From NCBI GenBank assembly GCA_022701365.1, contig JAKUHH010000250.1:434001-498000 (forward strand): 64,000 nt of DNA, given 5' to 3'. Of the stretch, positions 22,026 through 34,424 are shown piece by piece. Numbering within the stretch: the first letter of the stretch is position 1; the number at the start of each line of letters is the position of its first letter. Position numbers and translations under genes: made by a program. The stretch is from Mycocentrospora acerina (taxonomy: Eukaryota; Ascomycota; Dothideomycetes; Pleosporales). Below the pieces are notes generated by a model. It did no database searches. It saw only the letters and a program-made list of their open reading frames with translations, and was not told where the DNA came from.

Positions 22026-24693
22026 GAATTTGTTGAAATAGTGTCGACAAACAACGTGTCTGCCGACCGACACAAGCCTGGTGTAGAGGCAGTGCTCAGG
22101 GAGTAGCTTGTGGGCGCTGGCAACTTGTCGTTTAAGCTGGGGCTGTCCTGCCTTATCGGGAAGATTGCTGGGTATGGCTAAAGGCGGAAGAGACCAACGC
22201 ACTGAGCACCAAAAGAGTGGAAAATTAATGCCGAGAAGTATGAGGCGTAAGTGCTAAGGGTTCTTTCGAGAAATGAATACTGGAGATGAAACCCCAGTAT
22301 TGTGGAATGATTGAACCAAGTAGGGGGAGGATGTACGGGTAAAGTGACACGTTAGAGACGGATTGAAGGGTAGAGTATCGGTACAAACAGCCAGCCGAAT
22401 GCAGCGGTTCCTTGCTTCAAGTCGGTCCCTATACAGCTGTCTCAGTGGCGACGAGGCCACGAAAATTGGCACTATCGGGGGCTTTCACCGTGCTGATGAG
22501 TAGGGGTGCCTAGTATTTCCCAAGGTCAGAGCGTTTCTTCGCATAATTTGCATAGGTCAGTGAGGACGACAAAGGGTCCGTCGTTGATGCAGAATACATT
22601 AGGTAGGATGGTAGGTTGAGCTAATTGTGCCTGTCGATTGAGACAGAAACAGCAAAGAGTTGAGAGGGAGACGAGAGTGCGAAGAATAGAAGAATCTGTG
22701 ACGTTGATTGTTGCAGTATCGTGGAGAGAACTTTGATATTCGGGTTTCAAAAGGGAACCATGTACTTACAGTGTCAGCATTACCGAGCTTGAAGTCAAAC
22801 AGCGCGTGTCGGAAGCAACAACTCCTAGGCTCTGAAAGATATTTCCAACAACTCGTCAATCGTGTTGAGCACTCGCATTTGAGTTTACTGTAAAAAGTCG
22901 AACTGCCTATAGGACGTAATTGACTAGTGCCGCGGGATTTTTTTGGAAGGAGGCGTAAAGAAAAGAAATAATGTCAAGGAGTGGAGTGGAGTAGAGGTGA
23001 GGCTGAGCAAGCGTGTGGCACGAAGAGCGTCAAGCTCGCAAGGAACACTCAACCTGCACCAGGCGACGAAGGAGTGAGAATAGAGAGACAGGCACCGAGG
23101 CAGCAACACAATGTCTCGTGGTCGCAGAGTCACTTGGAAGGCGGCCATGGACGATAGACGACTATGGCGCTGATTGTGGAACACACAGGGAAGGCTGGAA
23201 GCACGGACTAGGACGTTTGATGCAAGAAGCGAAAAACGCCATGACGCGAAGGGGAACTCAGGGGCCCCATCTCGATAGCCGTTATTGGACGCCGTCGTGC
23301 GACAGTAGCGGGCAACGCACATGCTCCCGTCTCCAGCACGAGGCGAGGGTTGCAGGAAAGCCCGGAGCTGGAACCGGTGGCGCGCAGGCTTGGAGAATTC
23401 TCTTGGTCTGACGTGCAAGTGGGAGCTGCAGCTTGCACAGCTGAGCTGAGCTTGTCACTGTCGTGACCCAGGAGCAAGCTTCGGGGTGTCAATGACCATT
23501 GGCAATTCAATAATGCCGTGTCAGGCCTGAAGGAGTTTGAGATACGTGCTGGGATGGTGCGTTTTGAGCAGACGCGAGCCGGGGTCACGACTCGATGTCG
23601 GGCCAAGGCAGCCATTTTAAGACACGTCGTGATGTGCCTACATGCAACTGGCTGCTTTAGTTCCGGACGATGCGCCCGCAGTCGAGTACCACCAGAATGC
23701 AGCGTATTAACTGTGCCGTCGCTGCGACCGCGTGCCGTCACTAGAGTCGCCTCGAGTGTCCACAGCATCTAGCGCGGGTCACGAGGTTGGGGATCACAAA
23801 CAGACATGAGATGAGATGAGATGAGATGAAAAGAGGAGTTGCAGGCTAAATCAAGGCACGAACCGGACCACAGCCGTGGGATCTTCACGATGGAAGCTCT
23901 GATAACGATCATCGCAGAGCATCGAGGCTCGAGGTGAAGAGTCCTCTCCATGCAGGGTGCAGCATCGAGCAACCGCACCATACTGGCCATGCAATTCCGG
24001 AGCAGTCACACGAGACAGGACCAGGGCACCTCCGTGCAATCTGTCTGCAACGGCTGGGTGAGGAACGGAGGATTTGCCTCTCGTCGGCTCAGCCTGTGCG
24101 ACGGCGGTTTTGTCGAGGCTCGTCTCGGGCAACAATTGTATCCGCAAACAGGTTGCATGAGGGGAAGTAGCGCCACTTGTTCAATCAACCAAAGGGAAAC
24201 TCTCTTCCTTCCAACTCTCCCCTCCCTTCGTCCTCGCCATGTCACAACCACGTACTTGCGCCGCATGCGACTCACGTACGCCATCAACTTGAAGCGCAGG
24301 CCCAGATTAAGCTCCGGCATACGAGGGAACCATGTGTTGGGCAAGGATGTGTTTGTGCGTGGTGGAAACGACGGGCGGTCGAATACGGAAGCACCGACTT
24401 CAGCTGCTGCTCTACTCGTACCATCAAGTGCAGTCGCAGCTGGGACATTCCGAATATCTAATAGTATTCATCTTGATTCTCTACCGACCGACTTCCCTCT
24501 ACTGCAGCTCAAGCACATGCATGCCCAATATCATCTCTCAGCAGCAGCAGTGTTCAACCAGACGTACCGCTCGAATCGAGACCCACACATGGCCTTGAAA
24601 TACCATGTCTGTTCATGTCATACAAGCAAAACGTCCAAGACTATTGCTCAATATTGATATAGGGCGTCGCCGTATTGCACAGCAGCACTATGA
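22026..24693. other. Long intergenic region, no supported gene
   Basis: Upstream of the EGF-like gene. Overlapping open frames occur on both strands between 22.5 and 24.6 kb, none with a recognisable domain or credible splice pattern. The first few hundred bases are probably promoter and leader of the EGF-like gene. Confidence 0.5.
23806..23829. repeat. (ATGAG)n microsatellite
   Basis: Nearly five tandem copies of the 5-bp unit ATGAG. Confidence 0.9.
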
Positions 24694-25965
24694 GCAGCGT
24701 GTCATCTAAGGATCTGCAGGGCGACCACGACAGAAGTATACGGTCTTACTGTAATTCGATATCCCTTGCTGAACCAACATGACACAGATTGTGACCCACA
24801 GATTCAACCTAGTACAGGTCGACAAGATCACACTACACACTGTATAACACCTCGAACTCCCAAACAGGGTTCACGGCCTCGTCGACGGAATTCTACAAGG
24901 CCTCAAGGTTCTACTGACGGTGCCATTGCTCTTGTCCCTTCATCTGGAGTTGCAGTAGTTCGGGATCAATGTAGACTGCAGCCCTCTCCGTCCTCTAACA
25001 TTGCCAATGTCTCGGTACGCCGCTCTCAGCGTGGCTCTATGCTACTGCTTTCACCTGCTCGCGCAGGCCATTCCATGTGCATGAAGCAGATTTTCCAAGG
25101 CGTCAGCCAGGTTCGTCGTCCAAAAGTTGACCAACATCCTCTCTACCCACAGCTACCCAACATAAGTCGAGTGGCGTCACCGCCACCGAATTATAGCGTA
25201 GCGTCTCAACCAAACACTGCTTACGTTTCGACTACTGATCGTCCACAATCCACCTTTTTCTCAACGGTTCCGCTGTCAAGCACGCCACAAGAACATCATT
25301 TGTCTTCAGAATCTTGGACAGACGATTCGGGATATTTGACAACCAATTCGCATAGTGGGGCATGTACGCTCGATACGTCGCCTACGGAGCGAATCTGTGA
25401 TTGGCTGCTCAGTGTTTCACAAAGTCAAGAAAGGGGTGCTAACATCGATCTTGAGACTCGTCATGATTTTCCTCAGCTATCGAATCAAGAGTCAGGAAAG
25501 AACTTACTTTTTGGACGCAGCCAAGAAAAGCAAGTGCAATCCGACCCCTTTCTCCACGGCGACGATGATGTCAGCGCAACTTCGAAAATGGAATGGAAAA
25601 ATCGTCTACTGATACCGCAGAATCAAACGCCACAAAAGGAGACTGTAACGAACAGTTCATGCAAAGGTCTGCCCCTGGTAGAGGGTGGTGTTGAGATGAG
25701 TCCGTTGAGTCCCAACGTCTGTATTGAACGCGGTCCTGCACGTCATCGTTCAAACAGCAAGCGAAGCAATGCTGCAAACCCTCTGACACCTTACAAAAAC
25801 AATCTTGCAACTCAGAGGGGGGTGGCCCAGAGGAAGAAGAATTCCAGCCCGAGAGAACAAGGTACTACAAGGTTTGGCAGCCCACTTGCGCTCCGCTACA
25901 GCAGGGTAGGTAGAAGAGTTGGAAAGGTAACGCAGGATGAAAATGTGCCAGGCATGCCTACCTGA
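24694..25965 (+). CDS. Hypothetical Ser/Pro-rich protein, 5' end unresolved
   Basis: I do not recognise this gene. The frame is open from 24694 to the stop at 25965 but the first in-frame ATG is at 25039, and the residues before it look coding, so an upstream exon is likely. The protein is hydrophilic and disordered, rich in Ser, Pro and Arg, with several S/T-P sites (for example MSPLSPNVCIERGPARHR and NPLTPYKNN) that would suit proline-directed kinases. It ends DENVPGMPT. It lies 429 bp upstream of NNF1 on the same strand. A cell-cycle link is only a guess from the phosphosite pattern. Confidence 0.45.
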   Translation, partial: AACHLRICRATTTEVYGLTVIRYPLLNQHDTDCDPQIQPSTGRQDHTTHCITPRTPKQGSRPRRRNSTRPQGSTDGAIALVPSSGVAVVRDQCRLQPSPSSNIANVSVRRSQRGSMLLLSPARAGHSMCMKQIFQGVSQVRRPKVDQHPLYPQLPNISRVASPPPNYSVASQPNTAYVSTTDRPQSTFFSTVPLSSTPQEHHLSSESWTDDSGYLTTNSHSGACTLDTSPTERICDWLLSVSQSQERGANIDLETRHDFPQLSNQESGKNLLFGRSQEKQVQSDPFLHGDDDVSATSKMEWKNRLLIPQNQTPQKETVTNSSCKGLPLVEGGVEMSPLSPNVCIERGPARHRSNSKRSNAANPLTPYKNNLATQRGVAQRKKNSSPREQGTTRFGSPLALRYSRVGRRVGKVTQDENVPGMPT

Positions 25966-26394
25966 TGTGGAGACACATGCTGGTGGTAAGACAGGACTGT
26001 GCAAATGCTATTCACAACAGCATTTCTCGCCAGGACATGGCGTGCATTGCTACTCCGATCAACGTGGATTTTACCCAGGACTTATTTGTAGACAAAGAGT
26101 AGCCAGCATCATTCAAGGTTCGCATAGAATGTACCATTTCTCATTTTTCTCATGTGTGCAGGAGATCTGAGTGACATCAGGACGTGCGAGTGACATGTCT
26201 ACGTAGAATTGATACCTTGGGCAAAACATAATGGGGGTGGTGGGGGCTGGTGCTTGTACTCGTGCACTAGCGCGCATCCCAGTAAACACACGAAATGCGA
26301 CGCGATTGCGCCCCACGACATAACGTGACAGTCTCTCTACCTGTTCCTCGCGTCGCGCGTCGCATTGCATTATACCCACACATTTATATCCACC
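25966..26394. promoter_or_regulatory. NNF1 promoter region
   Basis: The 429 bp between the hypothetical gene and the NNF1 start. No clear motif seen; the start codon is in the favourable context CACCATGTC. Confidence 0.4.
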
Positions 26395-27133
26395 ATGTCC
26401 ACTGCTGTCGCTGCCACCACAAAGCCCGATTCCCGCTCGCCATCGCCGACGCCCGCCCCGCCCATCGCCGAAGCCCCAGGCCCGCGCGCACAGGGACTCA
26501 TCAACGTCTTCAACCAGGCCTCCAAGGCGACGCTGGACAAATGCTCCTCAAAGAACTTTGCGTCTTGTTTCCCCACGGCGGCGCAGTATAGTCCCGAGGT
26601 GCTGGACAATCTCCGCGGCCAAATAGTCGACCAGCTGGACCGAACGTGGAAGTCGAATTTCGAGGACATTGTGGCGCGCCGGGATGTCGTCAAGCTGCTA
26701 AACTCGCTGGACCAGAGCATCGAGGATGCCAAGCTGAGGAAGAAGCGCGCTGAGGAGAGCGCGAATGGGGGCCCAGTGGAAGTGCCTGTGCCGTGAGTCG
26801 TGCCTCGATGCGCTCGCCGATTGTGGTTCAATGTACTGATTTTTGGTGTGCAGACCCCATACGCTGGCGCCCGCGGATATCCACCTTGCCCATCTTATGC
26901 CTTTTCTCGAGAAACAGGCCACAGAAATGAACACCAAGCTCGTGGAGACGCAACAGTCAAATACAGAGCTCCTCTCGACTGTTACTGCACAGCGTGCTGA
27001 GATTGAGGCGCTGGTGCGAGGCTTAGAGAACGTCATCCAGGACTTGGACGCTAGTGCACAGATGATGGGGCAAGACGACGTTCAGGGCCTGAGTAAGGAG
27101 ATTAGGGACATTGAGATGGAGATGAGGACTTGA
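26395..27133 (+). CDS. nnf1: Kinetochore MIND/Mis12 complex subunit Nnf1
   Basis: Exons 26395..26792 and 26854..27133 join over a 61-nt intron and give 225 residues, the usual length. Nnf1 pairs with Mtw1/Mis12 in the head of the MIND complex, which links the inner kinetochore to Ndc80. The disordered Pro-rich N-terminus is followed by the conserved block LINVFNQASKATLDKCSSKN and FASCFPTAA (about residues 35-62), then LRGQIVDQLDRTWKSNFEDI. After the intron come PHTLAPADIHLAHLMPFLEK and a coiled coil to the end (QRAEIEALVRGLENVIQDLD). The second exon restores the frame exactly. A second, Ame1-like kinetochore gene lies about 30 kb away in the window. Confidence 0.88.
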
Positions 27134-28235
27134 GGTAAGGGGTGGAGGCATTGCAGCTCTCAAAAACCCTCCATATTCTCGCCAGAGTTCTGCATCATCT
27201 CAGACACAGTGTCTGGGCAAGCGATGCGACTCTAGGCGGCGCATGAAACTCACGATGGGCAGACAGACACAAGCAGTTGTGGACAAACGGTATCATGACA
27301 ACGAAGCTACACTGCAGGTCGTGGTCGAGATGAGGGGTCACACGAGCAGATATACTGATGAGACGAGTGGCACTTGTCGAACTTGGGAGCTGTTCTCTCA
27401 TTAGCCGCAGCATCGCAGAGGTCTTGTGCCAACCAGGACAAATAGAGTGTGGTCGCGAAGTGGCGTTGGCATTGCATTGGGCCTGATGCTCCAAGCATCG
27501 CACTCGACATCTGCCACGTGGACAGAAGTTTTTGGTCAACATTCAGGGCGTGCTGGTCATTGAGATGCAACTCTTTTTGTGGGGTTCCGCGGAGAGTTTG
27601 TGGCACCATCGAAAAGTTTGTGGCGTTATCGGAAAGTTGGGATTGACAGCCGTGCCTGATGTGTAAACTCCTTTTCTCCGAACCTATCAACTGCGCATCT
27701 TTATCAATTGGGTTGAAGTATCTGACTCACGCTTCTCTGGAATCAGGCATATACATTACAAGACAATCAAATTGATCTCCAATTGAGCATCGACCAAGAG
27801 AAGACCCTGACAAGAATTACGTTCGTTTCATGTCGTGTCTGTTTGATCTCCTCCACCTCTTCAATAACCTAGTTCATGTACTCATCATTTTGCAAGGATG
27901 TTTGTCGAGCATATAAGGACACACCCCTCAAATACTACGAAAGACCAATAACTCACCACCGCCAAGTAATGTTGTCCCTGTGATTCAAAGCGACCACATT
28001 ACGATCAATATCAGACTACCGGATCCGGCAAATTGGAAACGCATCTCGGCCCGCCATGTGAGACGTTTAATTTAGGTGACTACCATCACTCTACGAGCTC
28101 ACCAAAGCAATGATCATGTGGAGTTTGGGAACCAGTATATAGAAAATCGATTTCGGGTTTTCCAAAGAAAAAACTGCCACATCCACTCTCATTGTTTGTC
28201 TCCAAGACAATCTTTTCCCATCGTGTATCATCGAA
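27134..28235. other. Intergenic, no supported gene
   Basis: Between NNF1 and the AA9 gene. Overlapping open frames near 27.2-27.7 kb lack motifs. The last ~200 bp are the presumed AA9 promoter. Confidence 0.5.
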
Positions 28236-29183
28236 ATGAAGCTCTCCACTCACTTCACCGCCGCCATAATAGCCAGCACCGTCCAATCCGCCGCTCTCCA
28301 ACCCCGCCACTGTACCTCACCTCCTCTCTCCATTCACCACCTAACCTAACACCACCGTAGATACCTTCCCTGCCCTCTCTGGGACCTCTGACTGGCAATA
28401 CGTCCGCACCACCACCAACAAATACTCTAACGGGCCCGTCACCGATGTCCTGTCGGATCAAGTTCGCTGCTATGAGGAAACTCCTGGCGCAACAACCACA
28501 TCCACACAGCCCGTAGCCGCAGGCTCTAATGTGACGTTCAAAGCCAGCCAGGCCATCTTCCATCAGGGCCCAGTGCAGTTCTACATGGCGAAGGTACCGA
28601 CTGGGAAGACTGCAAAAGATTGGGACGGCAAAGGATCAGTGTGGTTCAAGATTTTTGCTGAAGAGGCAAAAGTTAGTGGCGGGGCGGTGACATGGGGGAG
28701 CTTGAGTAAGTTTTATTTTCATCTTTTTTTTCTACGCTTTTCTATCTTGTTCTCGTTTATCCTTCCCTTTATCTTCCCTCTTCATCTTTCTTCTCCATAC
28801 CACAGACCCCCAACATTATACAATATTGACTTTGCTCCTCCCTAGACCAAGCTTCTTTCTCTACCCGTATCCCTTCCTCAACACCTTCAGGCGAGTATCT
28901 CCTTCGCATCGAGCACATTGCACTTCACGGTGCGAGTACGCTCAATGGTGCACAACTGTACATTTCCTGCGCGCAGATCAATGTCACCGGAGGTGGAAAT
29001 GGCGTACCAGGACCGTTAGTAGCGTTTCCAGGTGCATACAAACCTGAGGATCCGGGACTGAAGGTTAATATCTACTCGGTATGTCGGTCGACAAAATGTG
29101 TTAGATGAGAGAAGTGAGCTAATTTTCATGAAAAGGGTGTTACGAGCTACTCGCCGCCGGGACCGAAGGTGTGGAGTGGTTGA
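28236..29183 (+). CDS. AA9 lytic polysaccharide monooxygenase (GH61)
   Basis: Secreted copper enzyme that cleaves cellulose oxidatively. Four exons (28236..28311, 28361..28705, 28846..29078, 29136..29183) give 233 residues in frame. A hydrophobic signal peptide leads to PRHYTFPAL, where H25 is the copper-binding first histidine of the histidine brace; its codon is followed at once by an intron, so the HYTFP block exists only after splicing. H93 in AIFHQGPVQFYMAK is the second brace histidine and Y179 in AQLYISCAQIN is the axial tyrosine; C62 and C182 are the usual disulfide pair. PLVAFPGAYKP and SYSPPGPKVWSG complete the family signature. There is no carbohydrate-binding module. The odd point is that the likely signal cleavage (after QSA or QSAA) would leave a few residues (LQPR) before H25, whereas H is normally residue 1 of the mature enzyme. 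Confidence 0.9.
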
Positions 29184-32100
29184 GGGTATGGTGGTTAGAT
29201 TCCATGCTCGAAGTTCTTCTTGCGAAGTAAACAATCAAGTGTCAGAGTGGAAAACACCGTCTGTTTTTCTTATCATTAAGCGACTTAGAAAAGATGCATT
29301 CATCCACTTGAGCAAGTCGATCTAGTCTGTCTTTTTTAGGCTATCCCTTTGCTAAATTACTAAATTTGAGAGCGTCCATATCTTGATTCAGAGCCTCCTT
29401 ACATTATAGAGTAGATGGGCTGACTACGGAGCGAATTGAGCAACCACTGCCGAAAATAGTAGCATCTTTCTCTCTGCCCCTTTGCATAACTGACATTTTA
29501 AAAAATCACATTGTGATGAAAGAAAAGAGCTCATCTATTACACTTGACAAATCCTACTTGATTCAGCAGTGTACGCGCCTACTATCGAGATTCACATGAG
29601 CTTTTGCAATCAGTCAACATACCCAAGTTTAGAACTCTAGGATCCGTATGTCAAAATCTAATTTCGATCTATTCGCTACACGCGAGCGGACGCAAGTTTC
29701 TAACCTCATAAAAGTCTGGCTCTGAAAAGTCGAAATTCCTTTACAAGTCTCTTATACTAAGGTACAATCAGCCAGGGATTGTAACATGATATTGCGCTGG
29801 ACTATGCGTTAGAGCAGTCGCAAGCGTCAGGCGGTCTACGTAAGTTTCTTGCGACTGTTTCTCAGGAACAGTATCGGACCAGATCTCTCACTTCTCAAAT
29901 GCTGCAACTACTAGGCGCTTTGCAGCCTGAAAATGTATTGAGGTGATAAATACTAATATATCGCCCGAAAATCAATATTTTAACCTGTGTTTGAGGAACG
30001 GGCGTCCCGACCGTGACGTGCGGTATCTCTTTCAAACTCTACGTAGTGCATGGCTTGGAAAGTGCAGTAGGCCCCTCACGTCACATTACCTTTGTAGGAC
30101 GCATCGCCAGTCACTCCGCCACGCAAAGCCGACTTTGGCCTTCTCAGAATGAATGTACTTCACCACCCAATTCACTCCATTTGGGTTGACATTCGAAGGC
30201 TTCTTCAGTTGGTCAGGACGCAAAAATGGGTGTGGAAATTGATCATACGCAGGCCTGCTTTGCTCTGCAGGCCCAGCCGAATGTGATGGGCCGAGATGTT
30301 GATTTTTTGCTGGGACGAATGGTGCTTGACTTTCATAGACTATTCAAGGATTCAATTGATCTCGAGATAGCGTCAATTTGCCACAAAGATCATAATAGAT
30401 GTTTGAACCATTCTGAACTTATGAGCAACACGATTGACTGCAATAGAGGAGTGGCAGAAATCTTGCAGAATTGCCTTTGTACTGGAACTCGTAGCATGTT
30501 TAGATATATGTACACCTTGCTAAGCTGAACGTATCCGCAACTAATTATAGGGAGGAATTCAGGGCCATTGAAGAGGACACATTGTAGAGAGCACCAATTT
30601 GATGTGATTCTTGCCAACGGACTTATACATTACGCAGTGTTCCCTGGCAAGACTTCTCTTGGGATCATCTATGTCTTGATCGAGACTCTCTGTTTGGAAT
30701 CCTTTCGAAACATTGTACCTCTCCTGAAGTTCTAGACTGTGTTCATTCGTTTGGCTTGAAAGTCAACGATGACGATGAGGCGTACGGTCAATTCCAACTC
30801 TACAAGCAAATTTTTACGCTCTCGGTATTGACGTTAGACTAGACATTTGTTACAGCTTTTAATATGTCGCCTTAAATGGCCGCTCTGTAGGATCTTATGG
30901 GTCGCTTCGACAAATTACTGCGTACCAGAAGTTTAACGTTGGAACTGGCAACACTAAATGGATACTCATTTAGCCAGCAGATTCAATAAAGGAACGGTTC
31001 TTGATTTTTCAAATGAAAGAATCAACGTCCACGGATTACGCATGCGACTTCATTTCTTTTCCTGTATGTGGTCACTGAAAAATGGAAAGCTTACATTGCC
31101 CATTCACGAAGGATGCTTGAGGAATTGGTAAGTCGTCTCGCTCTGATATCATGCAGCGCATTCTGCTGGAATCCCATTGTAGGATGAGAAGGCTAACTTT
31201 TCACGAGTAGAGAGAATGCACCCTGGAGACTATGGTCTGAGCTTCAAGGGTGGACAGAGAATCCAGAAAATACGACAGAAACTTTTTAGGGGCGAAATTG
31301 TGCTAGAGGGGAGTTCTCAGATCGTAGAGCGCATAAGGAAGCAGTGTGACGAACTCGTAGAACAGAACCTACTTGAAGAACCGAAAAAGCTCCAACCCGA
31401 TTTGTAAGAACTAATCACCATCTTGGGATATTACAAAAGCGTTATCAGTAGTCTCTAAGCATATTCGGCAGGTACTACGGCTTTGGTGGGTTATCACCGC
31501 AATAAACTAGTCAAACGTGCTGATATCATGGCCTTCTAGCTGCAAAAGACTCCCGAACACCTCACCGTAACAGAACCGAGGCAAAGCAGCAGGGTACTCG
31601 AAAACAGTCTGATCCTACTCCGTGGTATCGTTTCGTCGACGCAGACCGAAAGCGAGAATTTGTGCAAGCTGGCCTAGCAAGGGACAGAAGATTCTACGCG
31701 TGTCAAAATTCTCACTCAAATTATAACCTTGTATCTTTCCCCTACTTTGTTTGCAGTAAATGCGCCATGAATTAGCTAGGGAGATTTTGGGCGGGTTGAC
31801 TGGACCTACGCACACAGATGATATTCAGTTCGAACCTCATCACATCGCTGAAAGAGAACAGGCACCTAGCTATATCTGCTCAGTTTTGGGTGTATGTTCT
31901 CGTGACAATTTGCTTCACGTCGTTGACCATAGCCGGGTTACTCCTGGCTGAGCGACGTCGGAAGAAGACAAAGACCTCGTGATGAACCTGATGGGACAAG
32001 GTACGTGCAGGTTATACCAAACACATTCTTTTTGAAATAGCTGTGCTCCATAACACCCTCATTCATCTTTGCTTTTAGTTCTGTCTGTAAAGTATGATTC

Positions 32101-34424
32101 CGATCCCTCCTTTGGTCCTTCAACTTGTTGGAAACTCTCAATCTGCTTCCCAAAATCCGCGTCCAGCCTGTAAGTATCATATAAATGCTCAACTTCCAGG
32201 TAGTAGTTTAAAATATTGTTGGATACCACCAGCGCGTTGCCGTGATATACTTTATTGACATTCAATAATCCATGAAACACAACTTCTTGAGTTTTTCTAG
32301 ATTATTTTCTCTTCGACACATCTACTGTCAACTCTTCATCTTTGTCAAGCGAAGGTTAAGTTTGCTAGACAAGGTCAAAGACTCTCTGCCCCTCGAGCTG
32401 AGTCTGAATTGCGTGTCTAATCCTGCATAGTTTCTCGTCCTTGTGAAGTCCTAGCCTAGCTACTTGCTACGAAACTTTATCCTTTCTCGTTTAAAATCTA
32501 CCCTAAAAACTCACTAATCACAGGGAAGTCTAAAAGCTAAAACCTCTAGGCAACCTTACCCAATCAAGCTCTATACACAACGAGAACCCTCAGCATCGAG
32601 TGAAACAGTGAATACAGCCCTGCAGTCTTCAACCGGCGGAAGATCTAAGGCAAGAAATAAGTGCAGAAGGCTCTCTAGCTTCCTCTCTGAAATGTGAGGC
32701 TATAATTATGTTTCTAGCTCTGCTCGTCTAAATGCCCCAAGAAAAGCTTATTCCAAAGATGCTAAATAACTTTAATCAATCAATCAATCGCCCTTGTGAA
32801 GTTCTTGGAGGTCAAAACGCACTGAAGAACTTGACTGAGTTCATTCTATGCACACTCTGTGTCAATGCTATGATTTCGCGACTTAGCGCTAACTCAGCTT
32901 GCCAATTCCTCGTCTCTCGTATGCTGAAGCGAGGCCATCCGCATACAACAACAGTTCTACCAGATGTTCCATAGCCCAAATCTCACTCGAAATTCAAAGT
33001 ACTCTGGAGAGTGCTTGGGGGAATGGCCGGGAGGATGATCGGGAGAATGCTGTGATGGTCTCACGCCACTTCTTGCTCTAGTGCGAGCAGTTCCCCATAC
33101 CCCAAACCCCAAAGACAACTAGCACCGCAATACCACATTCAAAAACTAGAATTTGGCATTGATTGGTGAAGGGTAGTCTCCGCTTTTTCGTTCAGCTCAT
33201 GCTCAATGTTCGGTTCGACTAAGAGTAGTTGTTACACAAGCTTGTCGGGGTGCTTGGCACCATAAAGTTTGCTAGCTGTTGCAGTATAGCGTGAATGTAT
33301 GAAGAAGCTTATTTCTTGAGTTGTAGGATCTTCGCCCAATTTGGTGAAGGCGTGTGACTAAAAAACGAACTTCTTCGTTAGCTGCATGGAGTCACCACGG
33401 CACTTGATCAGACTTTCTTGAGACTCCATCATGTAGAGAAGGGCTTTCTTGTAATCAGATAAATATCCTCGCTCGCTTTGATATCTTTGGTACATCCATG
33501 TTGTCAAAGTTGAAAGGCGACATTAAAGGATCTTGAAGATGAAATCAGTTGATCTCACAAACCGTGTTCAAGTCAGGGGCTTCTTGCTCCATCTTCTGTA
33601 TTAGTAATTTCAATTCTTCAATGTATCAATATGAATTTATGTCTTCAGCTAGTAGAAGGAAACCTATACCTATGCTTTAACTTTCTACATATTCTCATCC
33701 CCGTTATTCCTCAATTCATCTCAAATCTCTCGCAATATTGCTCTCAAGTTCGACTCTGAACTTCCACTCTTTTAGAGCAATCGTGAGCTTTCGCTACTAT
33801 TGGAGCAAATACCTAAGCCGATTTTTGTGAGGTCGGGTAGTTCGAGTACAGTATCTTTGGGGCATTTTGGACATACATATGTATCTCTCATTATGGTACT
33901 GAGCTTGTTGTTGACATGCTCTCGGATCCCGAAATCTGTTCGGACTGGATCGATATACATCGATCCTGACGCCTCTTGATTTTATCATTAAGCTGAGCGA
34001 GAGCATTTGTAATTTAGAATATCCTTGAGGGATGTGACCGATGATGGCGCTCTACCTTGAATGTTGGTATTCCTATCCTCATTTGGAACGGGAGTTTGAA
34101 AAATGCAGTTGGCTTAGCTACTTACAAAGGTTTCTTTTTTCCAATTATGAGCCACTCTCGAGTGTCTATGAAATTTAGTAGAAGCTTTGCGCTCGCTGAA
34201 GTAGCCCAACACAAAGTATGACCATTCGCCCTCTCATAAGTATAGTGACGTGAAGGTCAGATATTACGTATCTTGATATTTAAAGTAAAGAACTATTCTA
34301 TTACAATTACTCGCTAAACGCAAATACAACTTAGCTGCAACTTATTCCACAAAGTTCTCGCATCGCAGGATCAATCTTACACATCGTCGCCATAGGTGTA
34401 AATATGTTCTTTCTGTATTAAACT
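29184..34424. other. AT-rich decayed island with gene remnants
   Basis: About 5 kb of AT-rich sequence. The only part I can identify is the CorA-like pseudogene listed separately. A 100-codon intact frame at 30226-30528 (plus) and short frames at 32059-32280 and 33772-33960 (minus) look partly protein-like but match nothing I know. Stops are frequent in all frames. Confidence 0.55.
30600..31760 (+). pseudogene. Decayed CorA-like fungal membrane protein gene
   Basis: Pieces in changing frames follow the order of the fungal CorA-like family, whose members end in two membrane helices. From 5' to 3': SWDHLCLDRDSLFGIL and SPEVLDCVHSFGLKVNDDDE (30650-30785); YVALNGRSVGSYGSLRQITA with YQKFNVGTGNTKWILI (30863-30970); VVTEKWKAYIAHSRRMLEEL (about 31070-31127); a clean 55-nt intron (31128..31182, GTAAGT...TAG); DEKANFSRVERMHPGDYGLS and RIQKIRQKL (from 31183); and a hydrophobic stretch KILTQIITLYLSPTLFAV (31705-31760). 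In-frame stops at 30860 (TAA), 30971 (TAG) and 31675 (TAG), plus at least one frame change near 31040, break it. The TAA and TAG stops sit where Gln codons would fit, so each can be explained by one C-to-T change at CpA, the RIP signature. Confidence 0.6.

Noticed and set aside
22026..22202. 59-codon N-terminal extension of the EGF-like protein
   Set aside because: It shows no coding signal; the start MNNDRSQ at 22025 suits a cytosolic N-terminus better.
22924..24657. Cluster of overlapping open frames on both strands
   Set aside because: No motif, signal peptide or consistent splice sites; probably chance in a less AT-rich intergenic region.
30226..30528. 100-codon intact frame upstream of the CorA-like pseudogene
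   Set aside because: It is open but unlike the CorA-like N-terminus and matches no family I know; left as part of the island.
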